Origin: Taibaiella sp.
GTDB lineage: Bacteria > Bacteroidota > Bacteroidia > Chitinophagales > Chitinophagaceae
DNA length: 64,000 bases
Assembly: GCA_019638495.1 (NCBI GenBank)
Contig: JAHBTQ010000001.1
Span: 310,001-374,000, forward strand
Reading direction: 5' to 3'
Position numbers and translations under genes: made by a program
Notes under the pieces: model-generated
The model's input: only the letters and a program-made list of their open reading frames with translations
Told to the model about the DNA's origin: nothing
The model's database searches: none
In this document: piece after piece, positions 9,000 through 18,128 of the stretch
Position numbering within the stretch: position 1 is the first letter of the stretch
How the letters are laid out: each line of letters starts with the position of its first letter

Positions 9000-9884
9000 A
9001 TGAACATCTCTAAACTACTGGTGCCAACGGGCAAGAAAATAAGCCTGAAAAAGTTCAGTACCTATCCGCAAAAAGAACATGATAAAGACGAATTGCTGAA
9101 GCAGCTCGCCGACTGTGTGGAGCAGCTCGCTGATCTGCAATACCGGCTCTATGCTGAAGACAGGCAATCGCTACTGATAGTGCTGCAGGGAATGGACAGT
9201 AGCGGCAAGGATGGCACTATTAAGGAAATAATGAAGGGTGTAAACCCCCAGGGCGTGAAGGTTCATAGCTTCAAACATCCGAGCGGGCAGGAGCTTGACC
9301 ACGACTTCCTTTGGCGCCATTACCAGGTGCTACCGGCACATGGTGAGATAACCATTTTCAACCGCTCTCACTACGAAAATGTGCTGATAAGCAAGGTGCA
9401 TCCGGAGCTGGTGGTTGCTGAAAAACTGCCCGGCATTTTTGCACCGGAAGACATTGGGAAGAAATTCTGGAAAGCGCGTTACGAGCGTATCAATGACTTT
9501 GAAGAAACTATAACGAGCAACGGCACACGCATTGTGAAGTTCTTTCTGCATCTGTCTAAAGAGGAGCAGAGAAAACGGTTCCTTGCCCGCCTGGAGAACA
9601 AGCAGAAAAACTGGAAATTTTCATCGTCCGATGTTATTGAACGAGGATTCTGGGATGAATATCAGCACGCCTATGAACTTGCGCTGAGCCACACCAGCAC
9701 AAAGCGCGCACCCTGGTATGTGATACCTGCAGACAACAAACCCTATGCACACGTCCTCATTGCCCGCATACTTGTAGCAACCCTGCAAAAAATGAAACCT
9801 GAGTTCCCTGTAACCGACAGCAAAGAGGAATTGTTTATGCGTGAGGCGCATGAACAACTGAAAGCGGAAGAAGATCCGCACTAG
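9000..9884 (+). CDS. ppk2: Polyphosphate kinase 2 family phosphotransferase
   Basis: A 294-residue PPK2-family enzyme, which transfers phosphate between polyphosphate and nucleotides. Walker A is GMDSSGKDG (residues 64-72). The lid/Walker B region reads IFNRSHYENVLISKVHPEL, which is the pattern of the PPK2 subgroup often annotated as polyphosphate:nucleotide phosphotransferase (IFNRSHYEDVL), rather than the IFDRSWYNR form of class I enzymes. Length fits the single-domain class. The class (ADP- or AMP-phosphorylating, or both) cannot be fixed by eye. The gene stands alone, and its stop overlaps that of the convergent tnaA by four bases. Confidence 0.9.
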   Translation: MNISKLLVPTGKKISLKKFSTYPQKEHDKDELLKQLADCVEQLADLQYRLYAEDRQSLLIVLQGMDSSGKDGTIKEIMKGVNPQGVKVHSFKHPSGQELDHDFLWRHYQVLPAHGEITIFNRSHYENVLISKVHPELVVAEKLPGIFAPEDIGKKFWKARYERINDFEETITSNGTRIVKFFLHLSKEEQRKRFLARLENKQKNWKFSSSDVIERGFWDEYQHAYELALSHTSTKRAPWYVIPADNKPYAHVLIARILVATLQKMKPEFPVTDSKEELFMREAHEQLKAEEDPH

Positions 9885-11260
9885 TGAGCGCCCACGGGCC
9901 GCAGATGAGCGGTAAAATGCCTGAGCAGTGGGGCCTCTTCGGTTATCTTCAATCCTGTTACTGCGCTGCGACGGTCAAACACATCTATCACCACTTCTGC
10001 AACGTAGTCTATGTGGCTCTGCGTGTATACGCGACGTGGTATTGCCAGCCGCACCAGTTCCATCTGCGCAGGTATCAGCTTTCCAGCTGCATCATACTTG
10101 CCAAACATAAATGAACCGATCTCCACACCCCTAACACCACCTTCCAGGTATAGCTCGCACACAAGTGCCTGCCCCGGATACTCGTGTGCAGGTATATGAG
10201 GAAGGAAGCTACGGGCGTCCAGGTAAACTGCATGACCGCCCGCAGGCTGCATTACAGGTACGCCAACCGCGGCCAGCCGCTCAGTAAGATACTCTGTGCT
10301 GCGCGTGCGGTAGCGGAGATAGGGCTCCTCCATCACCTCGCGTAGACCAATTGCAATGGCCTCAAGGTCGCGGCCGGCAAGGCCGCCGTAAGTAGGAAAA
10401 CCTTCGGTAATGACCAGCAAATTCCGGCACTGCTGTGCCAGGTCGGCACTCTGCATGGCCAGGAACCCGCCGATATTGGCGAACGCATCCTTTTTTGCAC
10501 TCATAAGGCAACCATCAGCATAGCTGAACATTTGCTGCGCAATGTCTTTTACAGCCATTGAGCCATAGCCCTCTTCCCGCTGCTTTATGAACCATGCGTT
10601 CTCTGCAAACCGGCACGCGTCTATGAACATAGGTATGCCTGCTGCCCGGCACACTTCGGAAACGCTGCGGATGTTGGCCATGCTCACCGGCTGGCCGCCG
10701 CCGGAGTTGTTGGTAACCGTAAGCACGCAAAGCGGAATGTTCGCTGCGCCCTTCTCTTCAATAAACTGTTTGAGGGCCTCCACATCGAGGTTACCTTTGA
10801 ATGGTGCCGGAACCAGCGGATCCTTCCCTTCGGCGCAAAGCAGATCTACACCTTCGGCGCCTGAAAATTCTATATTGGCACGTGTGGTATCAAAAAGTGT
10901 ATTGCTTACTATGTATTTGCCTGCACCTCCTATGATGCTGAAAAGTATCTTTTCTGATGCACGGCCCTGGTGGGTGGGAATTACATTCTGCATTCCCGTT
11001 ATCTCCTGTACCACGTCCCGAAACCTGAAGAAGCTTGGGCTGCCTGCATAGGACTCATCGCCACGCATAATGCCGGCCCACTGCTCAGCACTCATAGCGC
11101 TGGTGCCGCTGTCGGTAAGCAAGTCTATCAGCACATCGTCTGACTTAATAAGGAATGCGTTGTAATGAGCTGCCTCCAGAATTTGTGTGCGCTGCTCGCG
11201 TGTGGTAAAGTGAATTGGCTCTACTGACTTGATGCGGAAAGGTTCGATTATCGTTCTCAT
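9881..11260 (-). CDS. tnaA: Tryptophanase (tryptophan indole-lyase)
   Basis: A PLP-dependent beta-eliminating lyase of 459 residues, colinear with E. coli TnaA and tyrosine phenol-lyase. The PLP lysine is Lys257 in MSAKKD. Two positions favour tryptophanase: the C-terminal LLRHFTA has His448 where tyrosine phenol-lyases carry Phe, and VRGVEIGSF resembles tryptophanase rather than the MERG form of the phenol-lyases. The expected activity is cleavage of L-tryptophan to indole, pyruvate and ammonia. The start ATG at 11260 matches the family N-terminus; 27 further codons upstream are open but unrelated. No TnaC-like leader or TnaB transporter is next to it. It is convergent with ppk2. Confidence 0.88.
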   Translation of the reverse strand: MRTIIEPFRIKSVEPIHFTTREQRTQILEAAHYNAFLIKSDDVLIDLLTDSGTSAMSAEQWAGIMRGDESYAGSPSFFRFRDVVQEITGMQNVIPTHQGRASEKILFSIIGGAGKYIVSNTLFDTTRANIEFSGAEGVDLLCAEGKDPLVPAPFKGNLDVEALKQFIEEKGAANIPLCVLTVTNNSGGGQPVSMANIRSVSEVCRAAGIPMFIDACRFAENAWFIKQREEGYGSMAVKDIAQQMFSYADGCLMSAKKDAFANIGGFLAMQSADLAQQCRNLLVITEGFPTYGGLAGRDLEAIAIGLREVMEEPYLRYRTRSTEYLTERLAAVGVPVMQPAGGHAVYLDARSFLPHIPAHEYPGQALVCELYLEGGVRGVEIGSFMFGKYDAAGKLIPAQMELVRLAIPRRVYTQSHIDYVAEVVIDVFDRRSAVTGLKITEEAPLLRHFTAHLRPVGAH

Positions 11261-11352
11261 ACCTGTAATGAGCCGCAAATTTGGGCCCGGGTATCGAGCA
11301 ATTATATGACAAGCGTCAGCCGGGAATGTGACTATTGCCATTGGCCTACCGG

Positions 11353-11706
11353 CTAATGCCTGATATGCTCGGTGAGTTTATTGATAAGCTGCTTCTTGCT
11401 GAATGGTTTTTCCAGGAAATCGTCTGCGCCTACCTCCATAGCCATTCTTCCGATATGAGGGCTTGCGGAAAGCATAATAATAGGCACTGCCGCAGTGTCC
11501 GGGCGGTTTTTCAATGCCTTGCAAACGTCCAGCCCGTCAATGCCGGGCAGCAGCCTGTCCAGCAGCAGCACATCCGGCACAGCAAAATGCCCCTCCAGCA
11601 GCATGCTGCCATTAGGGTGCACGCTTACGCTGAAGCCTTCGCGCTCCAGCATCATCGTTACAGCGTCTTGTATTGCCGGGTCATCATCGGCCAATATCAC
11701 TGACAT
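11353..11706 (-). CDS. Single-domain response regulator
   Basis: A receiver-only protein of 117 residues. The acidic pocket is ADDD (residues 6-9), the phospho-acceptor is Asp50 (VLLLDRLLPGIDG), the conserved Ser lies in MLSAS and Lys in FLEKPF; no output domain follows. It is the last gene of a three-gene operon with two histidine kinases. The ATG at 11706 is four bases beyond the kinase stop and has a GGACAGGAG stretch upstream; an ATG at 11733 would overlap the kinase by 23 bases. It probably relays phosphate to another partner or acts through protein contact (inference). Confidence 0.85.
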   Translation of the reverse strand: MSVILADDDPAIQDAVTMMLEREGFSVSVHPNGSMLLEGHFAVPDVLLLDRLLPGIDGLDVCKALKNRPDTAAVPIIMLSASPHIGRMAMEVGADDFLEKPFSKKQLINKLTEHIRH

Positions 11707-11710
11707 TCCA

Positions 11711-13702
11711 TCAAATCGCTCCTGTCCTCTCATAAGGTATTGTGAAGTAAAAAGTAGAGCCCTGTCCCGGTGCGCTTTCCGCCCATATCCTGCCGCCGTG
11801 GCGCTGTATGATGCCCTTGCTTATATGCAGGCCCAGTCCCAGGCCACTGGTAGTAGGCAACTCAGGAGAATTTACCCTGAAGAAGCGCTCAAATATCCGC
11901 TCACGCAGCTCAGCAGGTATACCTATACCATCATCTCTCACACTTATTTGCACGCCTCCATCAATCTGCTCACAGCGTATGACGATGTCGCCACCTGATG
12001 GCGAATATTTCACTGCGTTGTATACAAGATTGGTGATCACCTGGCCAATACGATCCCTGTCAGCATGCACCTGCATTTCCGGGCATTGTGCAAAGTCGAT
12101 CCAATGATCAAGCGAAAGGAGACGCAGCTCAGCAACCCGCTCCTCCACCAGCTTTGCCACATCAAACCAGGTATAATGTAGCGCAAGCAGTCCATCATCG
12201 ATCTTGGTGGTATCCAACAGATCATGAATAAGCATCGCGAGCCGCTCTACCTGGGTATCCAGCTTCTGAACGAGTGCGGCACCCTGGTAGTTCTGTGCCT
12301 CAACGAGCATATCCAGCAAAATCTCTGTGTACACCTTTATGCTAGTAACCGGCGTCTTGAGCTCGTGGCCGGCAATGCCGATGAACTCCTCCTTTTGCTG
12401 CTCTAGTTTCTTACGCTCTGTAATGTCATACATCACGCCCGTCATCCGGGATATTCGTCCGTCTTTCCATTCCACATCGCGTCCGAAGCCACTCATCCAC
12501 CTTATTTCGCCATTGTCGGCCCGTACAATCCTGAATTCGGCCCGGAAAGGCGCCACTCCGGAAACTGAAAGCGCCAGTCGATTACTGACATCTTCCACGT
12601 CGTCAACATGTACAAAACGCTTGAAGTACAATGAACTTTTTACATCATCGGCCGGCTCCAGGCCCAACACTATATAGTGCTGGTCATTCCATATCACCTT
12701 GTCTTCAGGCACATTCCAGTCCCAGGTGGCAACGCCAGCGGCCCGCAATATTATACGATAGCGTTGCTCGCTCTCGCGCAGCTTATCCTCTACTATCGCT
12801 CGTTCCAGCCTGGGGAAAAGCCGGTCAGCGAATTCACGGAAAAGTGCTATCTCATCCTGTCGCCACTCTCTCGGGTTTGCGCTGCCTACCACAAGAGACG
12901 ACCGCCATTTGCCATCCTTGAGAAATGGCACAGCCAGCACCGCCCGCACCTGCATGGTGCGGTAACCTACATGGTTGAACCGGATGTCGGTCTCCGTATC
13001 ATTTACAACGGATGTTTCTCCCAGTGAGAAAAGGTCTGACAATTTTCCCGCCAGCAATTCGCTCAGTTTCACAGCCCTGGGAAACTCCGGAATATCGCCC
13101 GATTTCCACAAATAGTGTATCAAAGCCACATCATGCACCTCATCAATGTCTGCAAAATAGCAGGCATCAACACCCAGGTATTGCCCGATGCGGCTACCAG
13201 CACTCTGCATCACTTCTTCTGCGGTTTTGATGGTAGGAAACTCGCCCTGAACTGAGGCCAGAAAAGACACATGCTTTTCTCGTCGCACACGCTCTGTAAT
13301 ATCGCTGAAAACAACCGCTACCAGCTTGCTTCCAATGCCCCCAATACGAGAGACATTCACATCTATCCACCGCTCTATTCCCGAAACGTAGTTTTCCAGT
13401 CTTAACACCTCACCGCTACAAGCCACGTGCCCTACCGCCTGCAACCACATAGGCTCAAGGTCAGGTATCAACTCCTGCACTGTCTTGCCTGTTACGTCTG
13501 CGAGACCTGTGTGCTTTGTAAACGCCCTATTCACTTCCTGGATATACACCTCAGTGGGAAATCCGTTTTCCTCAGCTACAATTTCCAGAATGGCAAAACC
13601 CTCATCAATATTCTCAAAAATGGCCTTGTAGCGGTCGCCGGGGCTATGCTGCGCAGCATTTTCCTGCGGACCATCTGCCGCGTTATGTGAAGGAATACTC
13701 AT
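11711..13702 (-). CDS. Hybrid-sensor histidine kinase, PAS-GAF-PAS-HisKA-HATPase
   Basis: A 663-residue soluble sensor kinase. A PAS domain (about 22-140), a GAF domain (about 145-310) and a second PAS with PAC segment (about 315-430) are followed by HisKA with GIAGHELKTP, phospho-His near residue 446, and a HATPase domain with NLVYNAVKYSP (N box), RDDGIGIP and GLGLGLHISK. No membrane segment is seen, so the signal is probably cytoplasmic. The ATG at 13702 is chosen because the 31 codons before it run into the upstream kinase gene. It sits 16 bases after that kinase and four bases before the response regulator, so the three genes form one operon. Confidence 0.88.
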   Translation of the reverse strand: MSIPSHNAADGPQENAAQHSPGDRYKAIFENIDEGFAILEIVAEENGFPTEVYIQEVNRAFTKHTGLADVTGKTVQELIPDLEPMWLQAVGHVACSGEVLRLENYVSGIERWIDVNVSRIGGIGSKLVAVVFSDITERVRREKHVSFLASVQGEFPTIKTAEEVMQSAGSRIGQYLGVDACYFADIDEVHDVALIHYLWKSGDIPEFPRAVKLSELLAGKLSDLFSLGETSVVNDTETDIRFNHVGYRTMQVRAVLAVPFLKDGKWRSSLVVGSANPREWRQDEIALFREFADRLFPRLERAIVEDKLRESEQRYRIILRAAGVATWDWNVPEDKVIWNDQHYIVLGLEPADDVKSSLYFKRFVHVDDVEDVSNRLALSVSGVAPFRAEFRIVRADNGEIRWMSGFGRDVEWKDGRISRMTGVMYDITERKKLEQQKEEFIGIAGHELKTPVTSIKVYTEILLDMLVEAQNYQGAALVQKLDTQVERLAMLIHDLLDTTKIDDGLLALHYTWFDVAKLVEERVAELRLLSLDHWIDFAQCPEMQVHADRDRIGQVITNLVYNAVKYSPSGGDIVIRCEQIDGGVQISVRDDGIGIPAELRERIFERFFRVNSPELPTTSGLGLGLHISKGIIQRHGGRIWAESAPGQGSTFYFTIPYERTGAI

Positions 13703-13718
13703 TGCAATAAATGAACGA

Positions 13719-14873
13719 TCAGGACTTATGCAAAGGCAAAAATACGTGGAAAGTGCTTCCCGCCCCGGGTTCACTGTCCACAGAAATAAAGCCATGATGA
13801 AGTTCCACTACCTTTTTGCATATGGCAAGCCCAATTCCCGTGCCCGGATAGGTGCTGTTGAGCCGATAGAACAACTGAAACAGCACATCAGAGCCATGCT
13901 GTTCAAACCCTATACCATTGTCAGCGAAGTCAAGACAGAGGTAATCTCCGTTCTTATGCGCCTCGTGATGGCCGGTGTCCCGCCCTTTTACGATCCTTGG
14001 TGTAATAGTGAGCTGCGGGTTTGCGTCTCGTTTCTGAAACTTGAGCGCGTTACTCATCAGGTTGTGAAATAGTTGCACCATAGCAGTATGGTCAACCCTG
14101 ACGGAAGGCAAAGCCTCCGGAACACGAAGCCACTGAGACACTGCAAAATCCCGGGGACAAAGAAGGGCAGCCTCGGTCACAACTTCGTTGAGGTCGGTCA
14201 TCTCCGGTCGCGGCTTCATGTTAGAGACCTCATAATAGTCCCGTAGCCTGTCCGTAAGCAGGCGCATGCGCTGCGCCGAGCCCTGTATCCGCTTCAGGTA
14301 GTTCTTTACGTTATCAGACATGCGCTCACCCTCCTTGCTGATAACCATCTCCACGAAGGTGTACATCTTGTGCAGGGGTTCATTGATGTCTTGTGCAGTA
14401 AGTTGCGAAAAAGAAGAAAGCTCTGCATTGCGTGCCTTCAACTCCCGATTTTTCCGTACCAAAGATTTATTCAGCGCTTTCAGTTCATTTTCGGCCTTTA
14501 CGCGATGGGCAATGTCATGAACAATAGCGAGCACTCCTTTCACAATACTCTCATCGTGCATCAGTGGCACAAAGTGATACTCGTAATATGCTGCCGGGAT
14601 AGCCACCTTCTCGTAAGGCACAAAGGCCTTCATCCCGTTCAGAGCCGCATGAAGACTCTGCGCTATGAGCTCGTTTCCCTCATGGCCGGGGAAAAGTGAA
14701 TAATGATTTTTTCCGATTGCGTCAGCGCGGGTGACCCCCGTGAAATGCGCTACAGTCTTATTCCAATACACCACTGAAAGGTTGGTATCGTAGACGATGA
14801 TACCATCTATGCTTGCATCATTTACAAGCTCAAACAGGTGAATGCGTTCATTTAATACTTCTATCGTATCCAT
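13719..14873 (-). CDS. PAS histidine-kinase-like protein with Gln at the phospho-His position
   Basis: A 384-residue protein with PAS (about 10-130), a coiled linker, a HisKA-like dimerisation helix (about 150-215) and a HATPase domain (about 235-384). The ATP-binding boxes look intact (HNLMSNALKF, FADNGIGFEQ, GTGIGLAICKKV). The H-box, usually SHDLQEPL in this Bacteroidota subfamily, reads TAQDINEPL: residue 161 is Gln (CAA) in place of His, one base away from a His codon. It may thus be unable to autophosphorylate at the normal site and act as a partner or regulator of the next kinase. It is the first gene of the kinase-kinase-regulator operon. Confidence 0.85.
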   Translation of the reverse strand: MDTIEVLNERIHLFELVNDASIDGIIVYDTNLSVVYWNKTVAHFTGVTRADAIGKNHYSLFPGHEGNELIAQSLHAALNGMKAFVPYEKVAIPAAYYEYHFVPLMHDESIVKGVLAIVHDIAHRVKAENELKALNKSLVRKNRELKARNAELSSFSQLTAQDINEPLHKMYTFVEMVISKEGERMSDNVKNYLKRIQGSAQRMRLLTDRLRDYYEVSNMKPRPEMTDLNEVVTEAALLCPRDFAVSQWLRVPEALPSVRVDHTAMVQLFHNLMSNALKFQKRDANPQLTITPRIVKGRDTGHHEAHKNGDYLCLDFADNGIGFEQHGSDVLFQLFYRLNSTYPGTGIGLAICKKVVELHHGFISVDSEPGAGSTFHVFLPLHKS

Positions 14874-15180
14874 TGATCCTTTGGGTAGCAGCCAATACTA
14901 TCGGGTATATAATAAAGGGTAACAGGGCACGCCTTTGCAAAAAGGCATAAAACTTGCCAGTAGTTATGTTTGGTGAATTGGACAGGAGGCGATCACCGGA
15001 GGGTACCGGAGTGCCGCTATTGCTAGCTACTTTGTGATCCGGATACAATAATAAGTCATTATCGGCATAAATGCATACACATCAAGCTACAAAAGCAGTT
15101 TGGTAATGTCTGCGTCGCAACTGCTGCAGTAGAAGTGATTTTACCCTGGCTACCGGAAAAGAAAGGACAACACGAGTGAC
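14874..15180. other. 307-base intergenic region upstream of the two-component operon
   Basis: No convincing coding frame, RNA gene or terminator is seen here. It contains the upstream region of the PAS kinase gene (minus strand) and the end of the FMN reductase gene borders it. A short ACCGGAG-ggt-ACCGGAG direct repeat lies near 14995-15011. Confidence 0.5.
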
Positions 15181-15744
15181 TTATTTGCCCTCCATTCGTT
15201 TCTTAGCCTCTACACACCATAGCAGCTCACTAATAAACCTCGAGGCACGCTTGTCTGTGCCGGCCTTGTCAGTGGGATTGCCGGCCTCATCAAATGCTTC
15301 CGGGGCCTTGGGAACGGGGAACATAGCAGGCACCGTCCACGCCCGGATCTTCCAGAGTGAGAACTGGAGTGATGTGATAACCTGGGTTCCGCCAAAGGCC
15401 CCTTCTGAAACGGTGGAGATAGCAACGGGTTTGCGGTGCCACTCTTCATAGAGCAGGTCCACGGCATTTTTTAGCGCAGCGGGATAACCGCCATTGTATT
15501 CGGGGGTAATAATAATGACACCGTCAGCCTCCTTTACCCTCCTGGAGAAGTCGAGCATCTGCTCAGTAGGGGCGGGATGAAAATGCAGCCGCTCATCAAA
15601 GACCGGGAACTGGTATTCATTCAGATCTATGATCTCTGCAGTGGCGAGGTTGTTTTCCAGAAGGTAATTCTGAAAATAGAGCGCTACCCTGTGGCTGTTT
15701 CTCCCTATCCTTACGCTGGATGATATGATGGCTATATGTGGCAT
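15181..15744 (-). CDS. NADPH-dependent FMN reductase family protein
   Basis: A flavodoxin-fold protein of 187 residues. The N-terminal phosphate-binding loop is ISSSVRIGRNSHRVA and the second signature is TPEYNGGYPAALKNAVDLL, both typical of the NAD(P)H-dependent FMN reductase/azoreductase-like family. Such enzymes reduce FMN or quinones with NAD(P)H in the cytoplasm. The ATG at 15744 directly precedes the first beta-strand; ten codons upstream are probably not translated. The gene is alone between the kinase operon and purH on the same strand, and the exact substrate is unknown. Confidence 0.87.
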   Translation of the reverse strand: MPHIAIISSSVRIGRNSHRVALYFQNYLLENNLATAEIIDLNEYQFPVFDERLHFHPAPTEQMLDFSRRVKEADGVIIITPEYNGGYPAALKNAVDLLYEEWHRKPVAISTVSEGAFGGTQVITSLQFSLWKIRAWTVPAMFPVPKAPEAFDEAGNPTDKAGTDKRASRFISELLWCVEAKKRMEGK

Positions 15745-15844
15745 TATTGATAAGCAGATTGGTGTACTATTCAAAAATACGGCTTTTTGATGCGTGCAAC
15801 TTGTCTGGTGGCCGTCGGGCTATCCGTGAACAAATCTCATTCAG

Positions 15845-15871
15845 ACAAAAAAGGCGGCCCCGGGGCCGCCT
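15845..15871 (-). terminator. Intrinsic terminator of purH
   Basis: A perfect 18-base palindrome at 15853-15870 (GGCGGCCCC/GGGGCCGCC) is followed on the minus strand by six Ts (the A-run at 15847-15852). It lies 31 bases after the purH stop. Confidence 0.9.
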
Positions 15872-15901
15872 GTATAAGATCATTGCAATCAACTGCATGA
15901 A

Positions 15902-17416
15902 TTAGTGCTTGAAATGGCGCAACTGGGTGATAACCATTGCCATGCCATTTTCTTTGCAGTAGTTGATACTGTCAGCATCGCGTATAGAGCCACCGGGCTG
16001 AATAACGGCATCAATACCCGCCTCGTGTGCCATACGCACGCAGTCATCGAATGGGAAGAAAGCATCGGAAGCGAGAACAGCCCCGGATGTCGAAAAGCCG
16101 AACTGCTTCGTTTTGTCCAGCGCCTGGCGAAGGGCGTCAATGCGGCTTGTTTGTCCGCACCCCTTACCAATAAGCTGCCTGTCCTTCACTATCGAGATCG
16201 CGTTCGACTTAAGGTGCTTGCAAACGATGTTGGCAAACAGCAGGTCGGCCTTTTCGCCCTCTGTGCAAGGCCGCGCACCGGCCTCGGTCCACTCTGTATA
16301 GTTCTTATTGTCAGCATCCTGCACCAGCACGCCGTTGAATATGCGCTTGTATTCCTTTGTAGGATAGAACGCCTGTTTCTGCATCAGGAGGATCCTGTTC
16401 TTCTTGCTACGCAAAATAGTGAGTGCAGTGTCGTCGAATGAAGGCGCGATGAGTATCTCAAAAAAGAGTTCGTTGATTTTAGTTGCCACATCTTCCGTCA
16501 CTGTGCGATTTGTGACCAGCACGCCGCCGAACGCACTCTCCGGGTCGCCGGCCAGCGCTGCATCCCAGGCCTCTGCAACCGTATTGCGCACCGCCACCCC
16601 ACAGACATTTGTATGCTTAATGATGGCAAATGCTGTGTCTGAAAACTCAGAGATCACCTGGCAGGCTGCGTCAGCATCTACAAGGTTATTATAAGAGAGC
16701 TCCTTACCATTAAGCTTTTCGAAAAGATCATCGAGACTGCCATAGAAGGCAGCGGGCTGGTGCGGGTTCTCGCCATAGCGCAGCGATTGCTTGTGGCTGC
16801 GGGAGAACTGCCAATAATCGCTGGCGGTATCTTTATTAAACCAATCAGCAATGGCCACATCATAATGTGCACACTCTGCAAAAGCCAGCGCTGCAAAATG
16901 ACGGCGTTCTGCAAGCGTGGTGTTTCCGTTGCCGCTTTCCAGCACCTGCAGCAGTTCGCCATACTGGTTACGGCTCGCCACTATCACCACATCTTTATGG
17001 TTCTTGCCGGCTGCGCGGATGAGTGATACGCCACCGATATCTATCTTTTCGATGATGGACTTTTCGTCGGTGGTCTGCTTCACGGTTTCCTCGAAGGGAT
17101 ACAGATCCACGATCACGAGGTCCAGCTTAGGTATTTCGAACTCCTGCACCTGCGCAACATCCTCAGCCAGATCGCGACGATACAGGATACCGCCGAATAT
17201 CTTGGGGTGAAGCGTCTTGACCCTGCCGCCAAGAATGGAAGGATAACCGGTAACACCCTCTACCGAATTGCACGGAATGCCCAACTGCTCAATAAAGGTT
17301 TGTGTGCCGCCGGTAGAATAGAGCGTCACACCCAGCTCATGGAGCTTCCTTACTATGGGCTCCAGGCCATCTTTATAGAAAACAGATATCAATGCGGAGG
17401 TCATGCGGCGATCCAT
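15902..17416 (-). CDS. purH: Bifunctional AICAR transformylase/IMP cyclohydrolase
   Basis: A 504-residue PurH, catalysing the last two steps of IMP synthesis. The N-terminal MGS-like cyclohydrolase domain (about 1-185) has LYSTGGTQTF and GYPSILGGRVKTLHPKI; the C-terminal transformylase domain has LRYGENPHQPAAFY and the catalytic Lys-His of IKHTNVCG. The C-terminus ends in FPFDDCVRMAHEAGIDAVIQ and GGSIRD. The ATG at 17416 gives the usual N-terminus; 33 open codons before it have no family similarity. A promoter with TATCTTTG lies just upstream and a strong terminator just downstream, so it is a single-gene unit. Confidence 0.96.
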   Translation of the reverse strand: MDRRMTSALISVFYKDGLEPIVRKLHELGVTLYSTGGTQTFIEQLGIPCNSVEGVTGYPSILGGRVKTLHPKIFGGILYRRDLAEDVAQVQEFEIPKLDLVIVDLYPFEETVKQTTDEKSIIEKIDIGGVSLIRAAGKNHKDVVIVASRNQYGELLQVLESGNGNTTLAERRHFAALAFAECAHYDVAIADWFNKDTASDYWQFSRSHKQSLRYGENPHQPAAFYGSLDDLFEKLNGKELSYNNLVDADAACQVISEFSDTAFAIIKHTNVCGVAVRNTVAEAWDAALAGDPESAFGGVLVTNRTVTEDVATKINELFFEILIAPSFDDTALTILRSKKNRILLMQKQAFYPTKEYKRIFNGVLVQDADNKNYTEWTEAGARPCTEGEKADLLFANIVCKHLKSNAISIVKDRQLIGKGCGQTSRIDALRQALDKTKQFGFSTSGAVLASDAFFPFDDCVRMAHEAGIDAVIQPGGSIRDADSINYCKENGMAMVITQLRHFKH

Positions 17417-17445
17417 CTTATAGAATTTTATGATTTGTGAGGGCG

Positions 17446-17476
17446 CAAAGATACCACCGGCTGCAGCAAATCCCAA
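17446..17476 (-). promoter_or_regulatory. Bacteroidota-type promoter for purH
   Basis: On the minus strand TTG (17474-17476) is followed after 20 bases by TATCTTTG (17446-17453), an 8 of 8 match to TAnnTTTG. The purH ATG is 29 bases further. Confidence 0.55.
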
Positions 17477-17529
17477 GACGAAGTGCAGGTATGGAACATT
17501 AGGGAGGCAGTGCATATTGTGCTTATCAT

Positions 17530-17537
17530 TAAATTTG
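17530..17537 (+). promoter_or_regulatory. -7 element for the lipoprotein gene at 17574
   Basis: TAAATTTG is an 8 of 8 match to TAnnTTTG, 36 bases before the ATG. No TTTG is found at the right distance upstream, so this rests on the -7 element only. Confidence 0.35.
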
Positions 17538-17573
17538 CCTTATATTGTACCTTCATTCGAAACTGTAAAGGAG

Positions 17574-18068
17574 ATGAAACGCGTAAATCGCATAGCAGTT
17601 GCCTTCGCTGCGCTAACCGTGGGCATGTTTTCGTGCAAAAAGGCAATCAACTGCGAAACCCCGGTTATAAAAAAGGTATTCTTCTATAGTTCCATCTCCA
17701 GCCTGCTGGTGCCGGACACTGCTGCCAAACTGGAGAAATACAGGAAGGGAACCAACTTCGGCGCGCTCTCTGAGCGTTTCCCCAATATCCGGTTGCAGCG
17801 CGAGGATTACAATAAGAGCATGGAAATTCCTGACAACGGTGCAGAAACGTATGATTATGACTGGAAGATAACCCTGATGCCTTCAGGCCGTGATTACTAC
17901 ATCTCAGACATAAAGCACGAAAGCGAAACGTCGAAAACTCACCACTGTACCAATACTGTAAAGTATACGATCACCTACAATACCACAGATACCGTCGTAA
18001 CTGTACCGGGTAATCCGTATTCGGCTACGCCGTACTATGTATCTGACATACAGGTGCAATACTGGTAG
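17574..18068 (+). CDS. Small lipoprotein of unknown function
   Basis: A 164-residue protein that begins with a lipoprotein signal peptide: two basic residues, a hydrophobic stretch and a lipobox ending at Cys21 (TVGMFSCKK). The mature part is hydrophilic, rich in Thr/Tyr, and has no motif I recognise; a C-terminal beta-rich stretch ends SDIQVQYW. It should be anchored in the outer or inner membrane facing the periplasm. An AAAGGAG stretch precedes the ATG at 17574, which supports this start over open codons upstream. It is divergent from purH and convergent with the Arr-like gene, at the start of a patch of poorly known genes. Confidence 0.72.
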   Translation: MKRVNRIAVAFAALTVGMFSCKKAINCETPVIKKVFFYSSISSLLVPDTAAKLEKYRKGTNFGALSERFPNIRLQREDYNKSMEIPDNGAETYDYDWKITLMPSGRDYYISDIKHESETSKTHHCTNTVKYTITYNTTDTVVTVPGNPYSATPYYVSDIQVQYW

Positions 18069-18128
18069 CGGTATCCGGGAATACAAGTCCTATTTAGGAA
18101 ACCTTGCTGAGCGCTTGCCGGCAGGAAA

